64,000 nt of DNA from the NCBI GenBank assembly GCA_963778025.1, contig CAVZTA010000019.1:1-64000 (forward strand), given 5' to 3'. Below the pieces are notes generated by a model. The model saw only the letters and a program-made list of their open reading frames with translations. It had not been told where the DNA came from and made no database searches. A program made the position numbers and the translations under genes. The DNA comes from CAVZTA01 sp963778025. GTDB taxonomy: Bacteria; Chloroflexota; Limnocylindria; Limnocylindrales; CSP1-4. How positions within the stretch are numbered: position 1 is the stretch's first letter; each line of letters opens with the position of its first letter. This document shows positions 48,663 to 58,517 of the stretch, one piece after another.

Positions 48663-50576
48663 ATGACGCCGCGCGAGCGCTTCGCCGCTCGCCTCGCCGC
48701 TCGGCCGCTCCTCGCCGATGGCGCGATGGGCACGCTCCTGTTCAGTCGTGGCGTGCCGCAGCGGGCATCGCTCGACGAGCTGGCGGCGACCCGGCCGGAG
48801 CTCGTCACGACGACCCATCGCGAGTACCTCGAAGCCGGTGCTGAGCTCATCGAGACGGTGACCCTCGGGGCGAACCGGTACCGCCTTGCGCCGTTCGGCC
48901 TGGCGGCGAGAGCGTCCCGGCTGAATCGGCGCGCGGCACAGCTCGCGCGGGAGGCGCGCGAGGTGACCGGGCGCGAGGCGCTCGTGGGCGGCTCGGTGGG
49001 GCCGCTGGCGCCGATCGGACCGGAGCTGGCGCGGCTGCGCGAGGCCGATGCGCGGGCGGCGTTCCGGGAACAGCTCGACGGCCTGCTGGAGGGCGGCATC
49101 GACGTCGTCGTGCTCGAGACGTTCTCGGACCTGCCGTCCCTGCTGATCGCGCTGGAGGTCGCGCGTGGGGCGTCCGACCTGCCGGTGATCGCCTCGCTGA
49201 CGTTCGGCGAGGATGTCGCGCTGGGCGACGGGACGACGCCCGAGGCGGCGGTGCGTGCGCTCGCGGACGCCGGCGCCGATGTCATCGGCGTGAACTGCGG
49301 CGCCGGGCCGGTCGCGTGTCTCGACGCCCTGGAGCGGATGGCAGCGTCGGCACCGGATCGCTCGTTCTCGATCATGCCCAACGCCGGGTTGCCGCAGCGC
49401 ATCGCGGGGCAGTTCGTCTACGCCGCCGGGCCGTCGTACTTCGGCGATGTCGCGCCGCGGATGGTCGTGGCGGGCGCGCGGATCGTCGGCGGGTGCTGCG
49501 GGACGACGCCCGATCACGTGCGGGCGATGCGGGTGGCGCTCGATGCGGTCGCGGACGCCGTGCCCGGCATCGCGCCGGCCGCCCCTCCCCCGCCCCGCCC
49601 CACGATCGTCGAGAAGGTCGCCTCGTTGGCGACCGACGATGGGGCGCTCCCGCCGACGCGCTTGGCCGCCGCCCTCGCTGCCGGCCGTTACGTCGTCTCG
49701 GTCGAGATCGACCCGCCGCGCTCGATCCGCATCGAGCGGACGATCGACGCCGCGCGGATCCTCCGCGATGCCGGCGTCGACCTCGTCAATGTCTCGGACT
49801 CGGCGATGGCCCGGGTGCGGATGGGCGCGCTCGCCGTCGCGTTCGGCATCCAGCACGACCTCGACCTCGAGTGCCTGGTCCATTTCACGACCCGCGACCG
49901 GACGCTGATGGCGCTCGAGTCGGAGCTGCTGGGCGCGCACGCCCTGGGTGTCCGCGACATCCTGGCGCTGACCGGCGATCCGCCGCGGGTCGGCGACTTC
50001 CCCGCGGCGCGCGGCGTGTGGGACGTGGACTCCATCGGGCTGGTCGCCGTGCTGGCGCGCCTGAACCGCGGCGAGGACGGCGCAGGCTCGCCCATCGGGC
50101 AGCCGGCCGGGTTCACCATCGCCTGCGCGCTCGACCCCACCGCGGCCGACACCGCGACGGAGTGGGACCGGCTGGAGCGCAAGCTCGAGGCCGGGGCGCA
50201 GCTCGTGATGACGCAGCCGCTGTTCTCCGTGGACCAGGTCGAAACGATGCTCGCCGAGGCGCGGCGGCGGTTCGGTCCACGCGGGTTCCCGGTTCCGGTG
50301 CTGCTCGGCGTCCTGCCGCTCGTCACGGCGCGCCATGCGGAGTTCCTGCACAACGAGGTGCCCGGCATCACGATCCCCGATGAAGCGCGCGCGGCGATGC
50401 ACGCGGCGGGCGAGCGCGGCTCGGAGGTCGGGATCGAGATGGCCGACGCGCTCCTGGCGCAGGTCGGCGGCGAGGTCGCCGGGACCTACATCATGCCCAG
50501 CTTCGGCCGCTATGAGCAGTGCGCCGGGCTCGTCCGCCGCATCCGCTCGCGCCTGGGAGCGGCGATCTCGGCCTGA
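48663..50576 (+). CDS. Bifunctional homocysteine S-methyltransferase/methylenetetrahydrofolate reductase
   Basis: An intact 637-residue fusion like Bacillus YitJ. The N-terminal half is a homocysteine methyltransferase domain: RPLLADGAMGTLLFSRGVPQ, GADVIGVNCGAGPVACL and RIVGGCCGTTPDHVRAMRVA supply the three zinc Cys. Residues 330-637 are a MetF-type reductase: YVVSVEIDPPRSIRIERTID, GVDLVNVSDS, GVRDILALTGDPPRVGDFPA, AGAQLVMTQPLFSVDQVETM, PVLLGVLPLVTARHAEFLHN. It makes methyl-THF for MetH and may itself methylate homocysteine. ATG at 48663; a GTG at 48645 is possible. It lies downstream of metH with no promoter gap, so it is under the same SAM-I control. Confidence 0.93.
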   Translation: MTPRERFAARLAARPLLADGAMGTLLFSRGVPQRASLDELAATRPELVTTTHREYLEAGAELIETVTLGANRYRLAPFGLAARASRLNRRAAQLAREAREVTGREALVGGSVGPLAPIGPELARLREADARAAFREQLDGLLEGGIDVVVLETFSDLPSLLIALEVARGASDLPVIASLTFGEDVALGDGTTPEAAVRALADAGADVIGVNCGAGPVACLDALERMAASAPDRSFSIMPNAGLPQRIAGQFVYAAGPSYFGDVAPRMVVAGARIVGGCCGTTPDHVRAMRVALDAVADAVPGIAPAAPPPPRPTIVEKVASLATDDGALPPTRLAAALAAGRYVVSVEIDPPRSIRIERTIDAARILRDAGVDLVNVSDSAMARVRMGALAVAFGIQHDLDLECLVHFTTRDRTLMALESELLGAHALGVRDILALTGDPPRVGDFPAARGVWDVDSIGLVAVLARLNRGEDGAGSPIGQPAGFTIACALDPTAADTATEWDRLERKLEAGAQLVMTQPLFSVDQVETMLAEARRRFGPRGFPVPVLLGVLPLVTARHAEFLHNEVPGITIPDEARAAMHAAGERGSEVGIEMADALLAQVGGEVAGTYIMPSFGRYEQCAGLVRRIRSRLGAAISA

Positions 50577-50622
50577 GCTCCGCTCGCGCCGGGGGTGGTG
50601 CCATATGTGGTACCGTCCCGCG

Positions 50623-50868
50623 ATGGAGAAGACCACGCTGTATCTCCCAGCCGAGCTCCAGGCGTCGCTGCGCGCCCTCGCCCGGCAGACCGGGCGCTCG
50701 CAGGCGAACCTCGTCCGCGAAGCGATCGAGACGTATGTCGCCGGCCACGAACGACCACGTCCGAAGTCCATCGGCGTCGCTGCAGACGGGTCGCTCGACG
50801 CGGCCGATGCGAAGCGGTGGGTCCATGAACGATGGGCGGCGGATCGCGGGCGACACGAGCACCGGTGA
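50623..50868 (+). CDS. CopG-like (ribbon-helix-helix) antitoxin
   Basis: A complete 81-residue protein: MEKTTLYLPAELQASLRALA, RQTGRSQANLVREAIETYVA is a ribbon-helix-helix DNA-binding domain. A flexible C-terminal part (SIGVAADGSLDAADAKRWVH) should bind the toxin. Its stop overlaps the GTG of the PIN-domain gene (GTGA). Unlike the two Phd-type pairs in the window, this one uses a CopG-type antitoxin. The upstream stretch 50594-50615 has two GGTRCC-like sites that could be an operator. Confidence 0.85.
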   Translation: MEKTTLYLPAELQASLRALARQTGRSQANLVREAIETYVAGHERPRPKSIGVAADGSLDAADAKRWVHERWAADRGRHEHR

Positions 50869-51263
50869 TCGTCCTCGACACCTCGGCGATCCTCGCCCTC
50901 CTCGACGCCCGCGAGCGGGCCCATCGCGGCGTCGTCGATGCCCTGGACGCTGATCCGGGGCCGTATCTCGTTCCGGCCGCGATCCTGGCGGAGATCGGCT
51001 ACCTCATCGAGAAGCGTCTCGGCGCTCGACCGTTGCGGACGTTCCTCGAGGATCTCGAGAGCGGGGCGTTCACCGTCGACTGCGGCGACGGCGACTTCGC
51101 ACGTGTCGGGGCGCTCGTCGACCGCTACGCCGACCTTCCCCTCGGCTTCGCCGACGCGGCGGTCATCGCGTGCGCGGAGCGACATCGGGGTCGCGTGATG
51201 ACGCTCGACCGACGTGACTTCGACGTCGTCGGCCGTGAGGTCTCGCTGACGTTGCTGCCGTAG
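50865..51263 (+). CDS. PIN-domain toxin (VapC-like)
   Basis: A complete 132-residue PIN protein starting VIVLDTSAILALLDARERAH (first Asp near residue 5). LVPAAILAEIGYLIEKRLGA holds the conserved Glu; GFADAAVIACAERHRGRVMT and LDRRDFDVVGREVSLTLLP carry the remaining acidic residues. All catalytic positions are kept. Likely a Mg-dependent ribonuclease held by the CopG-like antitoxin. GTG start by overlap. Confidence 0.88.
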   Translation: MIVLDTSAILALLDARERAHRGVVDALDADPGPYLVPAAILAEIGYLIEKRLGARPLRTFLEDLESGAFTVDCGDGDFARVGALVDRYADLPLGFADAAVIACAERHRGRVMTLDRRDFDVVGREVSLTLLP

Positions 51264-51522
51264 AGCCTCGGAGCGGCGATCCCGGCCGCTGATCCGAAAG
51301 CTGCTCGTCCGGTGAGCAACCCGACAGACGGCCGCCCGGTCAACGCTGGAGTTGCGGGTCGCTCACGCGCAGACCGACGGTCGGGCGCGGCGTCGTTCGC
51401 CCTGTTGCTCACCACGTGCGCAACGCGCCCGGAAGACGCCGAGAACCGGAATCGCCCCGCTGACGCCATAGGGCCAGGAAACGGGCGATCGCCATGATCG
51501 CCCGGGAGGGTGGACGAGGCCC

Positions 51523-52086
51523 GTGGACCAGCGACAGCTCGTGGACCGTGCGAGGCGAGGCGATCATGACGCCTTCGCGCAGCTCGTCCATGGGTCCGTC
51601 GCGCGGCTGGAGACCGCGGCACGCCTCATCCTCCGGGACCCGGAGCTCGCGCGCGACGCGGTCCAGGACGCCCTCTTCCGCGCCTGGCGGGACCTGCCCG
51701 GGCTTCGCGACCCGGACCGGTTCGACGCCTGGCTGCACCGTCTGACCGTCAACGCCTGCCTCGACCTCGCGCGCCGTCGCCGTCGACGGCCGATCGAGGT
51801 CGAGGTCATCGAGATCGAACAACGATCGGCCGGCGATCCGACCGATGCCCTGGGTGACCGGGAGCTCGTCAACGCCGTCCTGCGACGGCTCGACGAGCAC
51901 GGTCGCTCGATCGTCGTCCTGCACTACTACCTGGGGATGCCGCTGACCGACGTCGCGGCGACCCTGGGCATCCCGGTCGGGACCGTGAAGTCGCGCCTGC
52001 ATCGCGCGTTGGGTGAGATGCGAGCCGGCCTCGGTCCCGACGCACTCGAACCCGCGACCCCGGTCGCCGAAGGGAACCCGGCATGA
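51523..52086 (+). CDS. ECF sigma factor
   Basis: An intact 187-residue factor from GTG 51523: MDQRQLVDRARRGDHDAFAQ, region 2 with LILRDPELARDAVQDALFRA, RDLPGLRDPDRFDAWLHRLT, VNACLDLARRRRRRP. Region 4 is VLRRLDEHGRSIVVLHYYLG, MPLTDVAATLGIPVGTVKSR. It overlaps the propeller gene by ATGA. It closely resembles the broken sigma factor at 6.0-6.5 kb in its first 20 residues and region 4, so the two loci look like paralogous duplicates. Confidence 0.92.
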   Translation: MDQRQLVDRARRGDHDAFAQLVHGSVARLETAARLILRDPELARDAVQDALFRAWRDLPGLRDPDRFDAWLHRLTVNACLDLARRRRRRPIEVEVIEIEQRSAGDPTDALGDRELVNAVLRRLDEHGRSIVVLHYYLGMPLTDVAATLGIPVGTVKSRLHRALGEMRAGLGPDALEPATPVAEGNPA

Positions 52087-53391
52087 GCGCCGATCGACGC
52101 TTCGAACGCGCCCTGCCCGGGATCCTGGCCGACCTCGGCGCGGGCCCGACCGACGACTACTCCCAGCTCCTCGCGCGGACCGCCCGCACGCGGCAGCGCC
52201 CGGCGTGGAGCTTCCTCGAAAGGTGGCTTCCCATGGACATCGCGGTGCGGCCGGCCCCGGCCGTCATCACGCCGCGACGACTCGCGGCACTCGTGGCCCT
52301 GTTGCTCCTCGCATCCCTGGTCGGGATCGGATTGCTGGCCGGATCACGGCCCTCCGTGCCGCCGCCGTTCGGCCTGGCGCGCAACGGATCGATCGTGTAC
52401 AGCGACCCACAGGGGCGGATCTGGTTGGGCGATCCGGTGACCCTGAAGAGCAGGGTGCTCGTCGATAGCCCTGATAACGATGAAGCGCTCTTCTCGCCTG
52501 ACGGAGGCCGGTTGCTCTACACCCACCACCGCGGCCCATCGGACGTTGACATCATCGTCGCACGTGCTGACGGCTCAGAACCACGGGTCATCACTCCCTC
52601 CCCGATCGGCGGGACGGGCCTGATGCAGTGGGCTCCCGACAGTCGATCCATCGTGCTCGCCATCGGCGGGACGACCAGGATCCTGCGGTACGACGCTGAT
52701 CGTCAGGCTGATCCGACCGTCTTGGCCGACGACCCCGACGAAAGCCTTCGGATCGGCGAGCGCTCGATCGCCCAGGTCCAGCACGTATTCCGCCCGCCGG
52801 CAGGAAACGAGGTCCTGACGATCGGCCGGACCAAGGGGCACGACACGCTGATCGTCACCAGCCTCGACGGAGGCCAGAAGACGGTCATCTTCGACGACCC
52901 GACCTTCGAGGACATCATCAACGCCACCTGGTCGTCCGACGGGAACCGGATCGCGTTCAACGGCGCTCGCACAGGCGAGCGCTACCCGTATCACACCTGG
53001 ATCATCGATTCGGACGGCTCGGGCCTGCGACGCCTGTTCAGAGGACTCCCTGGACCGCACCGACCAAAATGCGCAGTGGTCTCCCGACGACCGATCGATC
53101 GCCATCCAGCGCTGGTACAACGCCGAACCGGACGACGTGAGTGCCCGTCGCATCACGATCGTCGACCCCGACACGGGCGACTTCCGCGAGGTGGGCGATC
53201 TCCACCCGAACGGGTACCAGGCGTTCGGCTGGTCGCCTGACGGTCGAACCATCATCGAGATCCCGGGCAACCTGCCGGACGAGACCCAGGACGAGAACCC
53301 GATCTTCCTCATCGACGTGACGACCGGCAAGCAGACCGACACCGGCTGGATGGCCGCGTCAGCGGATACCTGGCAGCGTCGGGCCCCCTGA
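52083..53391 (+). CDS. Membrane-anchored TolB-like propeller protein, one frameshift
   Basis: ATG overlaps the sigma stop. The cytoplasmic N-terminus MSADRRFERALPGILADLGA, TDDYSQLLARTARTRQRPAW is followed by the membrane helix RLAALVALLLLASLVGIGLL. Outside is a propeller: FGLARNGSIVYSDPQGRIWL, ALFSPDGGRLLYTHHRGPSD, MQWAPDSRSIVLAIGGTTRI, ATWSSDGNRIAFNGARTGER. Near 53045 one base shifts the frame into DRTDQNAQWSPDDRSIAIQR, AFGWSPDGRTIIEIPGNLPD and the end WMAASADTWQRRAP. About 436 residues. It is the likely cognate anti-sigma/sensor. Confidence 0.85.
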
Positions 53392-53635
53392 GTAGCGAAC
53401 GATCGGCCCGGGCTCCATCCAGTCCGGGCCGGTCCGCCATCGCGCACCGGTGCGACCACTATTCCGGGGCGTGGACGACCTGAAGGCGGCCGAAAACCCT
53501 CGATGCGTGGCGATCTCGCCGGCCGTCCACGCTCAGCAAGCCAGGCATCACGGCTTCGACCGCGCGCTGAGCTGTCGCAAGCCGTCGAAATAGTGCTCGC
53601 ACCGGTACGTGTCGGAAGGCCTGGATCAGGTGGCC

Positions 53636-54909
53636 TCATGCTGGTGCGCGACCTCCGCGCATCGCGGCTCGCTGATGCAGTCGCGCGACGCCGTACCCGA
53701 CGACCACCGCGACCACGATCCCGATCGCCAGCACCGTGAGCGGCACGCCGATCGCGGGCGCGGCAAGCGCGATGGGCAGCGGCAAGACCGCCGAGACCCA
53801 GGTCGACACCCCGCCCGCGACCACCGACCCGTGATGGAGCGTCGCGATCGCGAGCAGCGCGATGCTCGTCGGCACGGCGACCGACAGCGCGGCCGTCAGG
53901 GCCGGCACGTGCTCGGGGTCGGCAACGCCATCGGCGGCCACCTGGAGCCCGGCGCCGAGCGCGGCGAGGGACGCGAACACCACGTAGTGCCCGTACCCCC
54001 AGCCGATCATCCAGCGTAGTGACCGGAAGTGGCCGATGACCGGCGGCGCCTTGAAGTACGCCCACCACAGCGAGCACACCAGCAGGAGCGCCACCCAGCG
54101 CGACGGCGATGAGCGGGCCGGTGACGCCGCTATCGGTGAGCGCCTCCTGGATCGCGGTCGTCGCGGCGAGGATGCATTCGCCCAGAACGATGATCGTGAA
54201 CAGCCCGTAGCGCTCGGCGATGTGCTCCGGATGCCAGGGTGTATGCCGTCCCGAGCGCTCGGCCCAGACCGGGATCGCGCAGCTCGATCGCCCCGAACGC
54301 GAACAGCAGCACGATCCCCGCCGGCCCGCCATCGATCACCAGCCGCACGATCCACAGGATCTGGACCAGCCCGATCCCGGCCGCGAAGTGCAGCGCGACG
54401 GGCCGTCCATCAGGGTCCTCGCGAGCCGCTCGAAGCCACAGCGCGACGAGCGACAGGCGCATCAGCACATAGCCGATGACCGCGATCCGGAAGTCGAGGT
54501 CCGCGAAGATCCGCGGGACGCCGGCCGCCACGATCAGGACGCCCGCGATCTGCACGAACACGAGCAGCCGATACGCGACATCGTCGGTGTCGTACGCCGA
54601 GGCGAACCAGGTGAAGTTCAGCCACGGCCACCAGATCGTGAAGAACACCACGAGGTAGGCGAAGACGCCGTGCGCGACCGCGCCCTCGGTCAGGTCGTGG
54701 TGGAGCGCGGCTCCCGCCTGGGCGACGGCGACGACGAAGCAGAGGTCGAACAGGAGCTCGAGCGGCGTCGAAGCGCGATGTTCCTCGCGTGGGTCACGCC
54801 CGGACATCCGGACACGCCATGGACGCGCCGCGACGTGCGTGCGCTCATGCACGACCTGGGTCTCGGGCGCCGAACGCGGCTGCGCGACGCCGACGGGCGG
54901 GGCGTCCAT
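53636..54909 (-). CDS. Low-temperature-requirement A (LtrA) family membrane protein, two frameshifts
   Basis: I start at ATG 54909 (MDAPPVGVAQPRSAPETQVV). The LtrA signature STPLELLFDLCFVVAVAQAG, WWPWLNFTWFASAYDTDDVA is clear near residue 60-130. After frame changes near 54250 and 54085 it continues HIAERYGLFTIIVLGECILA (another LtrA hallmark, E-R-Y/F-G-x-F) and SLWWAYFKAPPVIGHFRSLR. About ten membrane helices, about 425 residues. First named for cold growth in Listeria; the molecular function is unknown. Confidence 0.8.
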
Positions 54910-55077
54910 CGAGCCCAGCGTAGCGACCGGGTTCGCGCGGGCCAGCGAACCCGGGCCCGGAAACGTCGAACCGGGCGTCACCCAGCATCGTTCGACGCTG
55001 AGTGCGCCCGGTCGGCGCGTTCGCCCCGGGGAGCCGGCGAGCGACACCGGCTCCTCGGCGGCGAGGTCAGAGGCGGA

Positions 55078-56487
55078 TCACTTGGGCCCGGGGCCCCGTG
55101 CCTGCGGGCCGTCGTCCGTCGCGGCCGGCGTCCCGAGGTCACCGCGATCGGTGTCCCGGACCGCCGGTGCGTACTGCGGCGCCTCGGCCGCAGCACCCGC
55201 GCCGGTCGCCATCTCGGACAGGCCGACGTGCTCGTCGGTCGCCGAGCCGGACGCCGCTGCGGCGCCCGCTGCCGTCATGTAGCCACCGACGTGATCGCTG
55301 GTCACCGTACGGTTTCCGGCGACGGTGGTGCCCAGATCGAGGCGCTGGTCGGCCGCCGAAGCGGCTGCACCGGCTGCGCTCTGGTAGCCACCGACGGTGT
55401 CACCGGCTCGCGGATCGGTCGCGGACGCCGCGGCGCCCGCTGCGGTCATGTAGCCACCGACGGTGTCGCTGGCCCGCGGATCGGTCACCGAACCGGAAGA
55501 GGCGGCCGCTCCGGCTGCGGTCATGTAGCCACCGACGGTGTCGCTGGCCCGCGGATCGGTCACCGAACCGGAAGAGGCGGCCGCTCCGGCTGCGGTCATG
55601 TAGCCACCGACGGTGTCGCTGGCTCGCGGATCGGTCACCGAACCGGTGGCCGCGCCCGCGCCGGCTGCACGCTCGTTGAGCGCCTGGTGCGCCGCGATGG
55701 AGCCAGCCGATTCCGACACATGACCGGTCGTGCCAGCGGCGGCGATGGCTCCGAGGTCGCCGCGATCGGTGTCGCGGACGGTCGGCGCGTACTGCGGCGT
55801 GGTCGCGGCCGCGGCGCCCGCCGCCGCCTCGCTCAGGCCGACGTGCTCGGTGGTCGCGGGCGTGCCCGCCGTGGGCGCGATGGCTCCCAGGTCGCCGCGA
55901 TCGGTGTCGCGGACGGTCGGCGCGTACTGCGGCGTGGTCGCGGCCGCGGCGCCCGCCGCTGCCTCGCTCAGGCCGACGTGCTCGCCACTGCCGGTCTGGA
56001 TCGTGAACACGGGTGCGCTCAGGTCACCGCGATCGGTATCGCGGGCCGTCGGCGCGTACTGCACGGTCGGCGCGTCGCCCGCCAGGGGCGCGACCGCCGA
56101 GCCGACGCCCGTATGGGTCTGACTGGTGACGCCGACGCCGATGATGCTCACCGCGACCGTTCCGGCGATGAGCCCGGTCGCCAGCAGCCGGCGCTCGAAG
56201 TCGCGCGCCGCCTCCATCGACGGGAAGCGCAGGCTCATCGCGTGCCCTTCCACGTCATCGTCTTCGCCGCCGCCGATCGTCACGACGACGAGCACGCCGC
56301 CGTCCACCGCGTGGGCGCGGACGTCGTCCTCTTCCGACGGGCGGAGCTCGACCTCGAGGGCCGCCTTACCAGCGAACGCGGACTTCAGCCATGCCTGCCC
56401 CGCCTCGTCCAGCACGGCCGTGACGTCGATGTCACTCCCCTCGGCCGTGGAGAGACGCAGGGGCACCTCGGCGCCAAGATCCTGCAT
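55078..56487 (-). CDS. Single-pass membrane protein with two families of Ala/Gly-rich repeats
   Basis: An intact protein of about 469 residues from ATG 56487 (MQDLGAEVPLRLSTAEGSDI). Residues 1-90 form a cytoplasmic-looking domain (VTAVLDEAGQAWLKSAFAGK, GHAMSLRFPSMEAARDFERR). One membrane helix follows (LLATGLIAGTVAVSIIGVGV). The rest is repetitive. Type A, about 45 residues: QYAPTVRDTDRGDLGAI and EHVGLSEAAAGAAAATTP, three copies plus a partial one at the end. Type B, exactly 25 residues: SVTDPRASDTVGGYMTAAGA then AASSG, three near-perfect copies and two degenerate ones. Neither repeat matches a family I know. It could be a surface or stalk-like protein. Confidence 0.8.
   Translation of the reverse strand: MQDLGAEVPLRLSTAEGSDIDVTAVLDEAGQAWLKSAFAGKAALEVELRPSEEDDVRAHAVDGGVLVVVTIGGGEDDDVEGHAMSLRFPSMEAARDFERRLLATGLIAGTVAVSIIGVGVTSQTHTGVGSAVAPLAGDAPTVQYAPTARDTDRGDLSAPVFTIQTGSGEHVGLSEAAAGAAAATTPQYAPTVRDTDRGDLGAIAPTAGTPATTEHVGLSEAAAGAAAATTPQYAPTVRDTDRGDLGAIAAAGTTGHVSESAGSIAAHQALNERAAGAGAATGSVTDPRASDTVGGYMTAAGAAASSGSVTDPRASDTVGGYMTAAGAAASSGSVTDPRASDTVGGYMTAAGAAASATDPRAGDTVGGYQSAAGAAASAADQRLDLGTTVAGNRTVTSDHVGGYMTAAGAAAASGSATDEHVGLSEMATGAGAAAEAPQYAPAVRDTDRGDLGTPAATDDGPQARGPGPK
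55441..55665 (-). repeat. 75-bp in-frame tandem repeats
   Basis: Three near-identical 75-base units beginning at about 55441, 55516 and 55591, coding the type B 25-residue repeat. Degenerate relatives flank them near 55273 and 55380. Confidence 0.85.
55788..56057 (-). repeat. About 135-bp in-frame repeats
   Basis: Two units starting at 55788 and 55923 (135-base spacing), with a third start near 56055 (132 bases), coding the type A repeat of the same protein. Confidence 0.75.
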
Positions 56488-56766
56488 GCCACACCTCCTG
56501 CGCTCGTCGGCCTGTCCGTCGAGTCGCGTCACCGCCGTGCCGTCTGCTGGTGTTGCCTTCGGTCGCGTCGGCGCTTTGAACAGTGCGCCGATCGTCTCAC
56601 CCGCGCGTCGCTATACGTCACGAGCACGGTGTCGCCCCGCCGACGTCCTGTGTGTGGCCCGGCGCACACCGACGAGTCGCGAGGACGCCGCAACGCCTCC
56701 GCGCTGGCGCGCCCGACCCGTCCGCAAGCACCTGCGCGGAACGGTGTGGCGAGGAGGTATGTCCGC

Positions 56767-57144
56767 ATGCTGAACGACACGAAGACCTTCACGAGCTTCG
56801 CGGTCGACGATCTCGACGCGGCGCGCACGTTCTACGGCTCGACGCTGGGCCTCGAGGTCAAGGACAACGAGATGGGCACGCTCGAGCTCCATCTCGCCGA
56901 TCGGACGCCCGTCATGGTCTACCCGAAGCCCGACTTCGAGCCCGCGACCTACACCGTCCTGAACTTCCAGGTGCCCGATGTCGCCAAGGCGGTCGACGAG
57001 CTCACCAGCAAGGGCATCCACATGGAGCGCTACGACCGCGCGGACATGCCGCAGGACGAGCGCGGCATCTCGCACGACGGCGAGTTCGCGATGGCCTGGT
57101 TCACCGACCCCGCCGGGAACATCCTGGCCGTGCTGACCGGCTGA
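56767..57144 (+). CDS. VOC-family (glyoxalase-like) protein
   Basis: A complete 125-residue protein from ATG 56767 with GAGGAGG upstream: TKTFTSFAVDDLDAARTFYG, STLGLEVKDNEMGTLELHLA, FEPATYTVLNFQVPDVAKAV, HDGEFAMAWFTDPAGNILAV. This is the paired beta-alpha-beta-beta-beta plan of vicinal oxygen chelate proteins. The metal-binding Glu/His set of glyoxalase I is incomplete, so it may be a metal-free binding or resistance protein. Cytoplasmic. Confidence 0.9.
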   Translation: MLNDTKTFTSFAVDDLDAARTFYGSTLGLEVKDNEMGTLELHLADRTPVMVYPKPDFEPATYTVLNFQVPDVAKAVDELTSKGIHMERYDRADMPQDERGISHDGEFAMAWFTDPAGNILAVLTG

Positions 57145-57194
57145 GGGTCGCGTCATGACCTGACCGGTCGCGTCGGCGGGCATACGCTCCGGGC

Positions 57195-58517
57195 ATGACC
57201 CCGGTGCCCGCCGATGTCACCGCGCGCTCGATCCGCCGCACCTACCTGCTGCTGACGCTCCTCACGACGCTCGCGACGTCGTTCATCTGGGGCATCAACA
57301 CCCTGTTCCTGCTCGATGCCGGCCTGTCCAACACGGAGGCCTTCGCGGCGAACGGGTTCTTCGCGTTGGGACAGGTGATCTTCGAGGTCCCCACGGGCGT
57401 CGTCGCGGACACCCGCGGCCGGCGGTTCTCCTTCCTGCTGGGCGCGGCCACGCTCCTGGTGTCCACGCTCCTGTACATGCTGATGTGGGGATGGCACGCC
57501 CCGTTCTGGGCGTGGGCGGCCGCGTCGGCGCTCCTCGGCCTCGGGTTCACGTTCTTCTCCGGCGCGACGGAGGCATGGCTGGTGGACGCGCTCCGGGCGA
57601 CGCACTTCGAGGGCAGCCTCGAGGCGGTCTTCGGCCAGGCGCAGACCGTGAGCGGCGCCGCGATGCTCGGCGGGTCGGTGGCCGGCGGGTTCATCGCGCA
57701 GGCGACCAACCTCGGTGTGCCGTTCATCCTCCGGGCGACGATGCTCGGCGTGACGCTGGTCGTGGCCTTTTGGGCGATGCACGACGTGGGCTTCACGCCG
57801 CAACGCGGCGCGTCGCCGGGGAAGGCGGTGCGGACCGTGCTGTCGGGCGCCATCGACGGCGGCTTCCGCAACCCGCCGGTGCGCTGGCTGATGCTCGCCT
57901 CGCCGTTCACCGCCGGCGTCGGCTTCTTCGCCTTCTACGCGCTGCAGCCGTACCTGCTCGAGCTGTACGGCGACCCGTCGGCGTACGGCATCGCCGGTCT
58001 TGCGGCGGCGATGGTCGCCGGCGCGCAGATCCTGGGCGGGCTGCTCGTGGCGCGGGTGCGGCGCTTCTTCCGACGCCGGACCGATGCCCTGCTGCTGGGC
58101 GTCGTGCTCGACGTCGTGCTGCTCGCGGGCATCGGTCTCGCGCCCAGCTTCACGTTCGCGATCGTCCTGGTCGCGATCTGGTGCCTGACCTTCGCGCTCC
58201 AGTCGCCGTTCCGTCAGGCGTTCGTCAATGGGCTCATCCCCTCCGAGCAGCGCGCGACCGTGCTGTCCTTCGACAACCTCATGGGCTCTGCGGGCGGGGC
58301 CGTGATCCAGCCGGTCCTGGGCCGCGTCGCCGACGTGTCGGGGTACGGCGTCGCCTATGTGGTGAGCGCGGCGATCAACGCGGTGGCGGTGCCGTTCGTC
58401 TGGCTGGCGCGTCGCGAGCGGGCCTCGGCCGACCCGATCGTCGAAGGCGTGGAACCGGTCGCCCCGGGCGAGGTCCCCGCGGCCGGCCCTGTCAGCGCCG
58501 GGGCCGCACGCCGATGA
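57195..58517 (+). CDS. MFS transporter
   Basis: An intact 440-residue transporter with about 12 membrane helices. The loop motif GVVADTRGRRFSFLLG near residue 68 is the MFS motif A (G-x3-D-x2-G-R-R). FSGATEAWLVDALRATHFEG is like the multidrug/sugar efflux branch. A central basic loop separates the halves (about residue 215). It overlaps the next gene by ATGA, so the two are co-translated. Substrate unknown. Confidence 0.9.
   Translation: MTPVPADVTARSIRRTYLLLTLLTTLATSFIWGINTLFLLDAGLSNTEAFAANGFFALGQVIFEVPTGVVADTRGRRFSFLLGAATLLVSTLLYMLMWGWHAPFWAWAAASALLGLGFTFFSGATEAWLVDALRATHFEGSLEAVFGQAQTVSGAAMLGGSVAGGFIAQATNLGVPFILRATMLGVTLVVAFWAMHDVGFTPQRGASPGKAVRTVLSGAIDGGFRNPPVRWLMLASPFTAGVGFFAFYALQPYLLELYGDPSAYGIAGLAAAMVAGAQILGGLLVARVRRFFRRRTDALLLGVVLDVVLLAGIGLAPSFTFAIVLVAIWCLTFALQSPFRQAFVNGLIPSEQRATVLSFDNLMGSAGGAVIQPVLGRVADVSGYGVAYVVSAAINAVAVPFVWLARRERASADPIVEGVEPVAPGEVPAAGPVSAGAARR

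Noticed and set aside
53620..55047. A separate gene for each LtrA piece
   Set aside because: The three pieces in different frames follow the LtrA family in order without overlap, so one frameshifted gene is simpler.
55441..56057. Recombination hot spot or mobile element in the repeat protein gene
   Set aside because: The repeats keep the reading frame exactly (75 and 135/132 bases), so they are protein-coding repeats, not an insertion.
54220..57144. A 974-residue plus-strand reading frame ending in the VOC protein
   Set aside because: Only the last 125 residues match a family; the rest is antisense to LtrA and to the repeat protein.
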